A stretch of 64,000 nucleotides of DNA. Origin: Oxytricha trifallax. Taxonomy: Eukaryota; Ciliophora; Spirotrichea; Sporadotrichida; Oxytrichidae. The translations under genes were made by a program, and so were the position numbers. Position 1 is the stretch's first letter. Each line of letters begins with the position of its first letter. The DNA is taken from NCBI GenBank assembly GCA_000711775.1, contig ARYC01000178.1, positions 62,001 through 126,000 on the forward strand, written 5' to 3'. The notes beneath the pieces were generated by a model, which saw nothing but the letters and a program-made list of their open reading frames with translations, had not been told where the DNA came from and did no database searches. Below are positions 47,041-58,811 of the stretch, piece by piece.

Positions 47041-50000
47041 TCAAGCTAGAAGTTTTTATTGCAATTATTCCCACTCAATGTTCTTCTATTCCCTATATAT
47101 CTTTTATATTTTCTTTATCTAATTTGCTCTCTTTAATTCAACAATAATTATATGTAAGAATGAATTTATAAATTATAAAAATATTTTGGTAATTGTTGGG
47201 ATTTTACAAGAGCCAATTCTTTGAATATTCTATTGCCGATTAGTTTGTAGTTATTGAATTCTTCCATTACTGCTTCTAAGGATACTGTTTGACCATTCAA
47301 TAATTTATTCTATTTTATTAAATAAAATTTTTCTTTTGTGTTATTAATAATTAATCAGTGAAAAGCATAGTGATTTAAAAATAAATTTAATATATAAATT
47401 AATTTTAAATCTGTATGGTAAAAATTTATTATTGTACTGTAATTAAAAAGTATTAGATAATTTATTATTTTAAATAAGCAAGTATGATTCTATATCTACC
47501 TTTTTAACCATGAATATAATATTTGACTCATAATTTTATCTTTCCTTTAAAAATTATTAAGTTATTTTAATTCTTAAAAATGACTATGGATATAATTGAA
47601 TAAAATCTCTAATCTATATTTGTTAGTAAAATTATTAATAAATAATATTACGATTGCACTGCTCTTCCCTCTCATATACTTCCATGTATGCAGCCCTGAA
47701 GAACAAGACCCACTACCACAGACGCCTGAACACCTGTATCATATCCCTCCCCCTATACATGCTCAAATCCAGTTGACTCTTTTTTCTTAGTAAATTCTCC
47801 AAGAAAGTAAACTTCTAAACGAACACCTCATTCCCGCACTCATCGATTCTTCGCTTTAAATTAGTGAACAGATTATCTTCTTTTCTCCAGAGGTTATAAA
47901 CGTAGTCTAGTTTTTAGCTGTATTTAGAATCTAGGTCGAATTCCTCGTAGCTGTTCATTGTCGGGGGAGTGTTGAAACTCATGAAACGTACACTTTTCAA
48001 GAATATTCCATTTTCATTAGCTACTAGGAAAAATGAATCAAACTTATAAAATAAATGAAATGTTATATATAGAGATATTTAATCTGTGTGTATGTGGGAT
48101 GTTGTTAAAAGTAAAAAAGATTTCTAAATTTCATTAATAAATTTTAAATATTTTCTTTCAAAATGAGTCAAAATTAACTACACCAATTCCAGCAGTCCAA
48201 GCATCTCTGTAGTATTTGGCAATATCTATCTCCAACATATCTGGATCAAACTATTCCATAATCTTTTTGAAAGAATAAAAACTTATACCAGCTTTTGAAC
48301 TTGTCCCTAATCGAGGCTGCTCCTCAAATAATTTGTACTATTAATTTAAATTTATTTTTTACTTTATAAAAGTAGAATTAATTTTAGATTAGTTGTAAGT
48401 AAAATAATCGCTTAAGTATGAATGCTCTTACTTTCTTCTCCCTAATATAATATTCAACAAATACCCTTAGAATAATGGATGAGTCAATAGCCTCAATTTC
48501 CTTCTTTCTAAAATTAGCCTTTTCTTCCTCTATTTTTGCTTGCAAATATTTCTCGTAATTTTACTTTGATTTCTCATCTCTTTTAGATTGTTGCTAAAGT
48601 ATTACCAAAAGATTTATATTGATTTTGAGTGATTTTGTAACGATATACCTAATAAATTGCAATGATATTTTTTTAATAATAATTAATGACTCTATAATAG
48701 TATCTCTTGGTAGTCTTGGGCAACAGCTTTGATTTAATTAATTATGCCCTCTCTATCTTCCCTAGTCATTTTAGAAAATAAAACATCTATAGCTGTGCTT
48801 ACTCGCTTTAAATCAATGCTGAAAATTCTCTCATGCGTTGCTGATGAATCCAGCAACTAAGGTCCTTTAAAAAGCACTTATCTGCAATAATAATTATATT
48901 AAATACTATAAATACCTTATTTGAAAACTCAATGAAAAATTTGTAAAGTAATATGCAATGGAGATAAAAATAGAGTTCATCATTGGAGGAGTTCTTCTCC
49001 ATTAAAAAATCGTTAAAAAGTTAATATTCCCACACTCGAGAAGCTTTCACACTTTACAATCCAATTGCAAATTACAATCTCAAATCATCAGCTTTTTCTC
49101 TCTCTTCAAAGTCTAATTATCTCACTTCTCTAGTTGCCTCATCAACTATTTTCAATATATAGAAATTATAGTTAAATTTACCAGTAATTTATCTATAAAT
49201 TGTTTAAATAAAATTAAAACTCTAAAATTACCAAGCCAGGAATAAACGAAATCAGCCAGCCTACTCACATTAGTGAAACCGATGTCTTCATAGAGTACAT
49301 ATTCATAGTATTTTGAATCTAGAATGGCACGACACGTAGAGAAGAGCCAAGTTGAGAATGGTGGATTAAATTTGAATTTCTTAGGAGGGTCATTTTATAT
49401 TAGTTATTTAAAATTTTATATTAGATCTTCAATATATGAAGGGGAAAATATTCTGAATACTCTCATTGATAGTGGAGTAGTTGATATTAGAATTAGGATC
49501 TTTAATCAAATGATCAATGAATATGATGAAATTTGGTCTCCCATAGAAGTAAGAGTAAAGGGGAAATTCCTTGAAATTTACAACCTATTCGTTCTCTCCA
49601 TCATATCCCTGTAACTAATGTCGTGGAATTATAGTTGATTAATTCGCAACCTGCTATTCATCAGTGAGTTCTATTTTTCTCATGTCTCCTTCTTTTATGA
49701 CAGTTTGCTCAAGCCCAGAGTTACCAATTCTAAGGTCTTTTCCTCTTAAGTTCACAGATAGTTTTGTGTTGTTTGAGAGAGCATAGGGATTTTAAGAACC
49801 AAACAAAAATTAATCGATTAGGACTTCAGCACCGACAGGGTCAGATTCTTTGCTGCCTCCCTTACCCATCCACACTTCTTTCTCTAGCTCCTCATTTTTC
49901 TTCTGAATTTCTTTAGCAACTGCTTTTAATGTCTCAAACGTCTCTATTTTGCGTCTAAAGTCCTCTTGCAATTCAGTTAATTAAATGAAATTTATCAGTT

Positions 50001-53000
50001 AATAAAAATTTGATGAATAAATTAAATCATATTTAGTTAGTATAAGAAATCTTAATACTAAATAGAATTAATAAAATTTTAATGTCATGTTTTTTTTATC
50101 ATCACGATTCCTTATCTCTCTTAAATTATTTTATGTTTCATGCGAGATTTTTTTCACTTTCCTTCATTTTTATATCCAATAAAAATATTAATTTTAAGCT
50201 TTTTATGATTAATAGTAGGAAATTAATAAATATAATCGAAACTTTACATATTAAATAGAAAGTGCAGGCGCAAGTATGTCACTCACAAAAATTGTAAGTT
50301 AAAAAAGAATATCTTAATTATCTTGATATTTTTTTACTTTTTAGTTGTATTACCAGGAAAGAGACCACAGGTGTCACTGGACAGGTCATTCTAAGGGTGA
50401 CACAAAGAGATAACTAAGAAGACTTTATAATCCGAAACAAGACTACTATGTTGAAACGTTTGATTAGAAAAATTCATTTTCAATTTGTACAGTAAGCATT
50501 CTTATTTTACTTATATTAAATCCTTTATAGATTAAATTCTCTTTATACTATGAATTATAATTATTTTATATTTATTAAGTTAATTTATCAATTTCTTATT
50601 AATTTTCATGAATGCATAAAGCTCCTTCTTTTTATTATCATACTTAATATCTATTTACTGAACATATACCAGCTTAGCTTCCATTTCCCGTTCCAAAAAG
50701 TCATTTCTAGTTTATAAATCAGAATGCTACTTTTGCAATTCCTAAAGTTTTTTATCCGATTCCAGAAGCTGATCTTTTAATTCCCCTTTGCTCCACTATA
50801 ATTTCACAATCAACTTATCTTTCATTTTTAAATCGCTATCTAATTTGTTGATAATTTCGTTGAATGCTTTCTGTTTTTCTTAAATTTAGATTTATTGTTG
50901 GTTTTCTGAGTTGTTCTATGAACTCAATCTATTGACTTCTCTTTAGTATTCCTCAACTCTAAATTAAAAATTGTAAAATAATATAGTCAATTATTTGTAA
51001 AACTTACTTAATCTTTGAGAGAATGTCATTTTTTGAGCTCATATCTCTCTGCACCTCAAGTTATCTCTCCTTCTCTCTAACTTTCTCAATAAGTCGATTA
51101 ATTTTGGACAGAAGTTTATTTTTCTCTCCAGGTTGATAGTCTGAATCTTTGTATGCGACAAGTTAATCCTTATATAAGTCTTTTTCTTGAACCAAGGTGA
51201 TTATTTTAGTTTGAGACTCTGTTAGCTAGGAAATTGTCTGCTCTATTTTTTGGGATAGTTTTTAGAGAAACTTAGTGAAAATCTGGCTGAAATCAGTTAC
51301 TACATTGACAAGTTAATCTTAAATAGGCATATGAATTTGCGATTAAGAGGTAACATTGTCTTGATTATTTTTGTTAAGATTATGGGTTTCAACTTCATTC
51401 TAGAGTTACTCCAGATTTGAAATTACTGTCTATATGTAACAATCGTTGAAGAAATTTATAGCTGTCTGATTTAATTTAGATAAGAATTACTGATTTCTCA
51501 ATCGCATTCTATTAGTTGCTGAGCCTCCACCTGCTTTACCTGTTTAGTCAGCGTTTGATGATTGAGTTTAATAATACTCTTGGTTTGTATAGCCTTTTGG
51601 AGTTTTTAAAGCTTAAACTTCGCTATGTTTTAAGTTTATTCTTAAATCAGTTGAAGTTGCATTTCTATTTCTTTATCTCTAAGGATTCACAGTAGTACCT
51701 GGTCTTTAATAACCATCATCCTGTAAATTAACAGTTGGACTCATAAATCTCAAGGCATTTGCTATAAAGTTAAAATTAATTTTCCAAATTTTACTTACAT
51801 TTAAAAGATTTCTAATTTGATTGGATCATCTCTCCATTATCATTTTGAAAGAACTTATTCTATAAGTTTGATATTTATGGTGAGCCTGTTTAAGTTTATC
51901 CTATGCTAAATCTGTTTTTAACATGACTAGTCTTTGAATAGGCCACCAATTTAGTAGATTGAGGCAATCCCAGCTGCATATGTTGATCACTCAAATTATC
52001 AACTACTACAGTCAATTTTCTTTATGACATATCAATTATTGATTTGTTATCTTGATGATTAATGATTTAAAATCAAATAAATTTAACATATCACTGTTTA
52101 ATACTAAAATCAAACCATCATTTTAGTCGTGACGTAGACGTATCTGAGTGAGTTGACGTGGCAAACTTCCGTGACGTGACAGTCGTAAAGTAGAAAACTC
52201 CGAAAAAACCAATCTCGCTATCACCTAGTCTTCTCCCAGAATCAAGATGTCCCACAACAGAGCTTGTGAGATCCAATTCGGTGATAGAAGGTGGAGAAAA
52301 ACGCTTACCGGTCCCACCGCTGCTGGGAAACGTAATCCCTGTCCTTTCGCTGTGGTAGCTTCAGTACCCTAACCCGGTGTGGGAGAAAAATCCTTATCGT
52401 TGGCTTCGATGGTTCTATCTTCTCACTTTCGAAGGCAGAGCGTACCTTCATCCTGCTCCCTATTACCTAGGAAACTGAACTCAAGCCAGGAATCTCATCT
52501 ATGCAGGGAAATCCTTAGCGTGCAGACGACTCGAGGAGTCTAGGATCTGACGGATTGAACCCCGCCGACTGGCCCCTAATGCGTTGCGCCCAGCAACCCC
52601 CTTCCTGTCCTCGGTAGGCCTTATTTGTTATCTTCCAAACGCATTTTATCTAATTAAAGTTTACCTGGGATCTTGTAAGCGTCTGCTATCAAATCAGTAG
52701 ACAACTATATACGAATTTTAAGACTTCTTTGTTCCAATATTTGTTTATTTTTTTGACTTACCAGTTACTTAGCACTTTTCAAATTCTTAGTGTTGCTAGA
52801 TAATGACAAACCTTTTGACACAGCTGCTATGTTAGTTATCTAATCATCATGAAAAGATAAAGCTTGGATTGTTCTTTACATTCAAAACCCCAAAACCCTT
52901 TCAGTAGTTTGATTGAGTTTTTGATTGATAAAAGTAGACTATTAGTGCATACTTTATTAGGGTTTTAATAGGGTTTATGTAGGGGTTTAATGTTTAAATA

Positions 53001-56000
53001 TTAGTATTTTAAGTGAGTATAACAAGCGAGTTTTTAAAAATATTTCACACAAACATAAGCTTAGAGTCATGTGGCAGTTCTCTGAATTTTATCTTTCTAA
53101 GTTGATGTTTGATTGTTTCTATTGTTTGTTAATTCTCTTAGCTTGGCTTGATAATAGTTGAGTATGCAAGTTCTCTGAGACCTCCATTTATTTTATTTTT
53201 ATCGAGATATTGTTTGATTCTTTGCTTAGAATCTCTCTCACCCATGCAGCTAAAGTAATCGTTTCTTGGCATGTCGCTCTCTATTATTATTACTGCTAGA
53301 GCCCAGATATCCCATTAAGTGTCTCCATCTCTCCAATCCTCTCTCTCTGGGAAATATCCAGGAGTGCCGTATACATTTCCTTATGCAGAGGCTTGCACTC
53401 TTTGAGCTCTGTTGAAGTCAATAATATAAACTCTAAGAGGCTGAAAGTTCAAAATGATGTTCTCTGGCTTTAAGTCTCTATGAACATAACCTAGCTTGTG
53501 AAGCTCTTCAATCCCCTCAACTATCAGCTATACTATATAGCTAACTTATCTCAGACATCTATTGTCAGATAAGAATTCTCTATAAGTCATTTCAAGCAAA
53601 GGAAGCCTGAAGGCTACATGATCTTACCAAGTAAAATAGCATCAAGCTAGATGATATGCCTACACTCATTTAACTTTGCCTTTTAAAGAGAATAATATTC
53701 ATTAGCAAATTCCATTTGGAACTTGTCATCAGCAAGGAAGTAATTGAAAGGATATATCTTGTAAGCATATTAGTCATCAGTAATGACTCTCTTCTCTATT
53801 TTATCTTCAAGAGTCAGGTAGCTTTCTAGGCAAGAATCTAAGTCAATAATTTTAATATGGGAATCTTCATTGCATCTATTTTAACCATGATTTTATTAAT
53901 CTCAGAGACTGGAAAGTTCTTGACTGCTTTCTTCAATTTAACTTACTTCTAGACTTAAACTCTAAGAGACTCCACTGGGTTTCTTGATCTTCTCTTTTAG
54001 AGGAATCTATTCCCTGTAGGTTCATAAATAAAGACAAAACTTTAATTCTGCTTTTTCTTTAAGTGCACTTTGAGGTCTCTAGTATGAGAATATGGCTTCT
54101 CACAGAACTCACAGACATACTTCCCATCTTTCTTTTAAAGCTTGAGATATAACCTTGGCATATCGTTGTGTAAATCTATCAAGTGTCTCTTATAAGTTGA
54201 CTTGTAAGGCAAAACTTAATTGCTTTCTTTGCATTAATAGTCAAGTTTGGCTGGTATTTATTAATGCTCTATGGCGGGTTGTTTAACCTCCTTCTCAATT
54301 TGCACCAGCTTCTTTGATAACCTCCTACTTAACCTATATTTAAATCTCAAAGCTAGACTGGTCAAAGTTGTCATAAGTAGGCTCCCACTGAGTACAAGCG
54401 TCTCTGGTCTCAACCTTTTTAGGTTGCTGGAATGATAACTTTTATTGGCTTGATCCAAGTAATGCCGCTCTTCTTCTCAAAAGGTTAGCGCTCATTTTAG
54501 TTTTCTGATATATTTTATTATAATAATGATAAAATCTACCTAGATAAACTTATATAGTAGGGTATAAGACACTCTAGTAGATTCTTTGCTGAGAGGTAAG
54601 AAAATTAACTAACCATAAAAGACTGAAAGTTGACATATTTTATTAGAATTTTATACATTTTAGTAAATTAAAATACTCCTAATGAAGTTTTGTTTCTCTA
54701 GGAGGTCCTCCAAATCAAGTTTGAACTTAATTTGGAGGTAAAGTTATTAAACATTTTCAAATTTAATATGCTCCTAATTAAGTTTTAACCCTAAAATTTA
54801 ACTCCTAATAAAGATTGAACTTAATTTGGAGGACCTACTAAAATAATTAAACATTATTAAGAGCAATTTAAGGGAGAAAGTTTGAAAAAAATGGAAATAA
54901 ATCTGTGAAACTTGGACCAAGTTTTTCAATGCTTCTCCGTATATCTTTTCAAGGTTGACCTCCAGTAGGTCCTCCCTATTTAGTAGTAAGATTTTAATAA
55001 ACTTAGAATGGATATCCATAATTTTAAATTTCATTAACATTTCTAGAAAGAGGAAGCAAGATGGAGTCTATAAATGATGCAATGAAGAGAATTTAATCTC
55101 AAGATTTAATAGGAAAATTTCGAAGTAAAGAGGACCTTTATAGATATTGGGTATAGCAAGGTAAGTTCTTAAGAAAATTAAAAAATCCATTATAGTTGGA
55201 TTGTTCTTGCCAACTTAGGAAGGAACTAAAATCTCAATCATAAAAGCCTTACTGAGTGAAGAAAAAAGCTTTTAACTCTAATGAAATTAGGATGATAGAG
55301 ATACCTAACTACCCTGAAATATCAGTCACAAACCTATATGACGATGCTATGAGTGATCCGGACGTAGCTCTCTACCTTCCATCAAAGCTACAGCTCTCTA
55401 ATAAATTGCCAGAGAGAAACTTCTTCTTTGGTGTTCTTGCAACTCTGAAACCTGAGTACTTAAATGAAGTTATTTAAGAAGCTCACAAGAAACGATACAG
55501 CATCTCTCCTGAAGAAAAAGAGAAGCAAGGTATTAAAATAAGTGAAACCGGGCTGTAGGAACTTCAAAAGCATCCTTTCATCTCAAGAAAGCTTAGTCTT
55601 CTAACTCTATAGAAAAACCTGGTACTGCTATATACTTGATGAAAGAGCGCAGCAAATTAAACAGAGAGAGAAAGTCTCAAGTAAAACATGAATTGAGTAA
55701 GAGGCTCATCAAAGATTTATAAAAGCCAGAAGAGATGAACATAGATGCAGGAGCTGGCACTAAGAGAAGAAACATAGGCCCAAGCAAGCCCTAAGAGGAA
55801 AAAAAGAAAGAGAAGCCAAATCCCTTTACGGGCAAATTTAATATGTGAACTTATTCATTCATTTAAATCTAAAACTTATTTATATACCAAAATCTCCCTT
55901 CTCTTGAGCATACTTTAGCTTCTCATCGCTGACTCTCTTAGCAGCACTCTCAATAAAATCGACTGTATCTATCTTTAAATCATGCATCAGATGGTAGAGC

Positions 56001-57610
56001 AGCAATTTCTTATAATGACCTTTCAATAACACCCAATACAATTCAATCCCATTGAACTAAGGGATGTAAGGAACATTAAATACAGGTGTTACATTTAGCC
56101 TTTCATATTCCTTCCTTGAGTCTTTAATTTTATGAACTGACAAGTTATCAACGAATAGAATAACCTCTTAGTCAGCGTACTTATCTCTGAGTTATTGCAA
56201 GAATTTAATATATTATTCAGTCTTTATAGAACGAGGGTGAATAACATAAGTCTCGAGGCCATTATCTTCGCTTATACCACCAAGTATTGCATGAGTTTAA
56301 ACCTTAACCTTTTAATCACATACTTCAATGTTGCTGTACCTCTTATACCAAGACCTTGATATGAAGGTATTAAAGGTGAACACTGCCTCATCAGCGTGTA
56401 TGAACTTTATATTATGCTCTTAAGCCCTTTGCATATAATCGAATATATAATTTAAATTATCCTTATAAAATGGAACATTAAAGTCAATCACTCTCTTAAT
56501 GCGATTGACTGTCTTGTAAGATATTCCATTCTTTTTATATATGTTCGCTATAGATTAAGCAGAGATGTGGAGCTCAGGAAATTGGCGATGAAACATCACA
56601 GCCCTCTAGGCAAGAGAGAAATGAGCCCAGAATTTAAGAGTCTTATCATTAATAAGATATTCAATATGATGCTGCTAAAATTTTAAGGGTCTCTTAGACT
56701 TAGAATTAAGATGATATCTCTTTAAATTCAATGCTAATAGACAGTGAGACCTCACAGTTGCTGGAGATTTATGGAGGAGCCTTGCTATAGACGTATAATT
56801 AAGAACAGGCTTGAGTAATTCACTATATTCATAACATCCATATCGCAACTTAAACAATAAATCTATATACTCACAGTCATAAACTCACCCAAACCTCGCA
56901 TATACTCACTTAAAATACTAATTTTAAAATTAAAACCCTAAATAAACCCTATTAAAACCCTAATAAAGTATGCACTAATAGTCTACTTTTATCAATCAAA
57001 AACTCAATCAAACTACTGAAAGGGTTTTGGGGTTTTGATTGAGGGAGTTTAAATGCCTCCATTGTAGTTGCTTTGATTCGTATTAAACAATAGTTTCTTG
57101 CGTCTTTCTTCCTATAAAATATCAATAAATTTATTTTCCAATATCATCAAATCTTTTAGTCAAATAAAGTGTAGAGGTAATTCAATTAATTCCAGTAATG
57201 AAAGTTATATCATATTCAACATTTATATTTTACTTCAGTTAACTTACCATAACCATTTTGACTCTTTACTTCTAGGAAGTCTATATTTGCCTCTAATCTC
57301 CACTAAATCGATTCTTCATGACATTATATTCATCATTTGGAACTTATAGATTTTTTTATGACTCATTTGGAAATAGAATTTACTTGGTTCTCATCGGATT
57401 CACTTTCACTCGTAGTTACTGCTTTTGCTAATGATGGATTTATTAGTTATGGGGGTGAGACTAATGCCTAGGATTGTTATTAATTGAGTTAGTAGTCCCT
57501 TGAGGAAGTTAATTTGAGAGGGTGTTTTGGGGTTAGGGGATGATATGTGCAAAATTATTGATTTATTGAATTTGTTATACTCCTGCTATAGAAACAGCTT
57601 AATCAGACAT
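47041..57610 (-). CDS. Large coiled-coil protein interrupted by a TBE and several IESs
   Basis: ATG 57610 (MSDQAVSIAGVQQIQQINNF) to TGA 47041-47043. The N-terminal part is Gln/Asn/Ser-rich. A phase-0 intron (about 57110-57250) precedes EERRKKLLF. A 4,155-bp TBE and a 581-bp IES are removed in frame, then comes a long coiled coil (about 50620-51330, for example KLLSKINRLIEKVREKERQL), continued after a 593-bp IES by LTELQEDFRRKIETFETLKA. The C-terminal third is globular: ILDSKYYEYVLYEDIGFTNV, SRLADFVYSWLGNF, RVSTAIDVLFSKMTREDREG, YNLWRKEDNLFTNLKRRIDE. GT-AG introns occur, for example GTATTTATAG to TTGCAG near 48889-48922. I do not recognise the family; the architecture fits axonemal coiled-coil proteins. 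Some junctions between 47.1 and 49.5 kb remain unresolved. Confidence 0.72.
49998..50590. other. IES, 593 bp, pointer AATTTATCA, enclosing opposite-strand exons
   Basis: AATTTATCA at 49989-49997 and 50582-50590. Removal joins MKINKKLIN to FIQLTELQED on the minus strand in frame. Unlike the other IESs, the interior holds plus-strand sequence that looks coding (50276-50491). Confidence 0.68.
50276..50491 (+). CDS. Nested plus-strand coding segment inside an IES
   Basis: ATG 50276 (MSLTKI), a GT-AG intron at 50294-50344 (51 bp), then an exon 50345-50491 reading LYYQERDHRCHWTGHSKGDT and RRLYNPKQDYYVETFDQKNS, ending at another GTAAGC donor. TAA and TAG appear as Gln. Composition is much less AT-rich than the rest of the IES. 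It looks like the first segment of a different gene whose remainder is not in this IES. The family is not recognised. Confidence 0.5.
52054..52634. other. IES, 581 bp, pointer ATTTGTTATCTT
   Basis: The 12-bp repeat ATTTGTTATCTT at 52042-52053 and 52623-52634 is the longest pointer seen here. Removal joins KMRLEDNK to SIIDMSQRKLTVVVDN on the minus strand in frame. The interior is mostly a GC-rich island, very different from the other IESs. Confidence 0.75.
52135..52620. other. GC-rich island of unknown nature within an IES
   Basis: About 485 bp with roughly half G+C in a region that is otherwise about three quarters A+T. It holds three TGACGT motifs within 70 bp at the left (52136-52205), the related blocks AAAATCCTTATCG and GAAATCCTTAGCG, and on the minus strand GGGTTCAATCC, which resembles a pol III B box, with a GTTGC-loop-GCAAC hairpin upstream. 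A 100-codon plus-strand frame starting at 52246 exists but has no recognisable features. It could be a structured RNA gene, a SINE-like insertion or a satellite unit. None of these can be confirmed. Confidence 0.5.
53045..54495 (-). pseudogene. TBE 57-kDa zinc-finger/kinase gene, frameshifted
   Basis: ATG 54495 (MSANLLRRRAALL), TGA 53045. The frame breaks near 54295 before the finger region. One good C2H2 finger remains (CEFCEKPYSHTRDLKVH); the upstream finger has lost cysteines. The kinase part keeps LHKLGYVHRDLKPENII, IIDFNRAQRV (DFN instead of DFG, as in the other copy) and GTPGYFPERED. A one-base loss near 53620 breaks the frame just before DHVAFRLPLLEM. The shared DFN indicates that this is an ancestral trait of the protein, not decay. 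Confidence 0.78.
55061..55848 (+). pseudogene. TBE 22-kDa gene, frameshifted
   Basis: ATG 55061 reads MESINDAMKRIQSQDLIGKF, similar to the first TBE copy. The frame is lost near 55160-55260 and recovered at IPNYPEISVTNLYDDAM and LPERNFFFGVLATLKPEYL. The C-terminal part (MNIDAGAGTKRRN and a Lys-rich tail) ends with TGA 55846-55848. It is convergent with the transposase gene. Confidence 0.72.
55859..56901 (-). pseudogene. TBE 42-kDa transposase with damaged 5' end
   Basis: TGA at 55859-55861. The catalytic core is intact: IHADEAVFTFNTFI, ILFVDNLSVHK and PQFNGIELYWVLLKGHYKK provide D, D and E. At the 5' end the ATG at 56901 (ATGCGAGG, aligned with the first TBE start) is out of frame with the rest; compared with the other copy about 15 bases are missing and the frame is shifted. 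From about 56880 on the frame is continuous. A product starting from an internal Met cannot be excluded, but the DNA-binding N-terminus would be incomplete. Confidence 0.78.
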
Positions 57611-57758
57611 TGCTCCAATTATTTTAATTATCTTAAATTTAATGATAACAGAACAGTATATAAATATATTACTAGATTAAAATTGAATCTTTATCATTAA
57701 TTACAATATAATTTCCCAATCATCTCATAAAACAAATTCATTCATTTATCCGAATCAA

Positions 57759-58658
57759 TCACCAAATGCTATTTTATCTGCGATTTAATTAGGCCTTATT
57801 GCTACTATCATCTCCATGCTTCCAGTTGACTCCAAACATCTTTTCTTTATTCATTTCTATATTAAATCATATTATATTTTACTATTCATTTATCAAAAAT
57901 ATATCTAATTGAATCAAAAATACTAATAAAATAATGAGTTGGTACTTACAATAAGTGATATTCCTTGCGATATACTCTTATGGCTTATGATATGAATCTT
58001 TCTTGACTGTATTAATCTTTTCTGGGACATTTTCTCTGCGATATTAGAGTGCGCTATCATAACTGATGACTCCCTTCAGATCTGTATTCTTTGTATGGGA
58101 GTATTATTTTCGCATGGCGAAATGCTAATTTTCATTGGAATTTGCTGAATTCTTAGATGACAGTGACGATTGGGATGGTTGTCTCATACTAAAACCTTTC
58201 TATACGCCATCTATTCATATAAAATAAGTGGTATAATTTATTATAAGTAATTCTTATCCTCATTTTCAATTGAAAAACTACAATTATCCAAAAAGGGAAT
58301 TATATGCATTTTAAATAAATTATTTAATTCCGTTGGTCTGTGACATTCTCTCTTGTTAACGTTCATTAATAACTCCGAAAGGTCTTCGCTCAACTTATTT
58401 GAGATTTATATCATTCTAGAAATTAGACTTAAGTGGCTTCGGTGGCAATATTGATTTATTCACAGACTGGAAAAATAGTTGACGCTAGTGGAAGTCGCCT
58501 ATATTTGCTGATTTCTTATAAAATATAAGTTTTTAATCAAATTAGCAAGAAAAAAATGAAAATAATTAAATTTTAAATTTCTTCTGGCTTTAAATAGGTG
58601 GCTGAGTATCTAATTGTGATTTCTATGTACTTGCAGATCTATAGCTTCCCCAATTCAT
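57759..58658 (-). CDS. Small protein of unknown function
   Basis: ATG 58658 (MNWGSYRSASTQKSQLDTQP), TGA 57759-57761. After an IES at 58518-58583 it reads LFFQSVNKSILPPKPLKSNF and VERRPFGVINERQQERM. A second gap (about 58220-58330) is unresolved; then RQPSQSSLSSKNSANSNENQ, DLKGVISYDSALQYRRENVP and DSYHKPQEYIARNITYC, an intron (GTAAGTACC to AATAAAG) and the end MFGVNWKHGDDSSNKAQLNR. About 190 residues without a known domain; short conserved-looking tyrosine and proline motifs resemble microtubule-associated ciliary proteins, which is speculative. It starts 153 bp from the divergent WDR gene. Confidence 0.55.
58518..58583. other. IES, 66 bp, pointer ATTTCTT
   Basis: ATTTCTT at 58511-58517 and 58577-58583. 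Removal joins PIQSQKK to SANIGDFHQRQ on the minus strand in frame. Confidence 0.65.
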
Positions 58659-58811
58659 TTCTCTTTATATTTTGAAAGTATTTATGAATTATTTGAATTT
58701 ATAGTAGTTAATAAATGTTTTTACCTTCAATTTCATCTATCCTTGTGATTGAAAATGCTAAAATTTTATGAGAATTAACTATAATATATTAAATTTGAGA
58801 TTAAATTAAAG

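Larger units (their letters stand above)
52883..57037 (-). mobile_element. TBE: TBE transposon, 4,155 bp, inserted in the coiled-coil gene (reverse orientation)
   Basis: Both ends are CAAAACCCCAAAACCC in inverted orientation and continue as a long terminal inverted repeat (TTTCAGTAGTTTGATTGAG and onward, about 110 bp). A target duplication ATT flanks it (52880-52882 and 57038-57040). Gene order is transposase, 22 kDa, 57 kDa from right to left, so it is inserted opposite to the first TBE. The terminal repeat sequence inside the C4A4 tract differs from that of the first element, so the two belong to different subfamilies. All three genes show damage. Confidence 0.95.

Noticed and set aside
49324..49614. 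96-codon plus-strand frame (MARHVEKSQVENGGLN)
   Set aside because: It is antisense to the C-terminal globular part of the coiled-coil gene, whose minus frame continues on both sides.
52246..52560. About 100-codon plus-strand frame in the GC-rich island
   Set aside because: With TGA as the only stop a frame of this length in GC-rich DNA is expected by chance; the product is low in structure and shows no family feature.
52540..52620. tRNA gene on the minus strand of the GC-rich island
   Set aside because: A B-box-like GGGTTCAATCC is present, but I could not form a complete cloverleaf with acceptor, D and anticodon arms.
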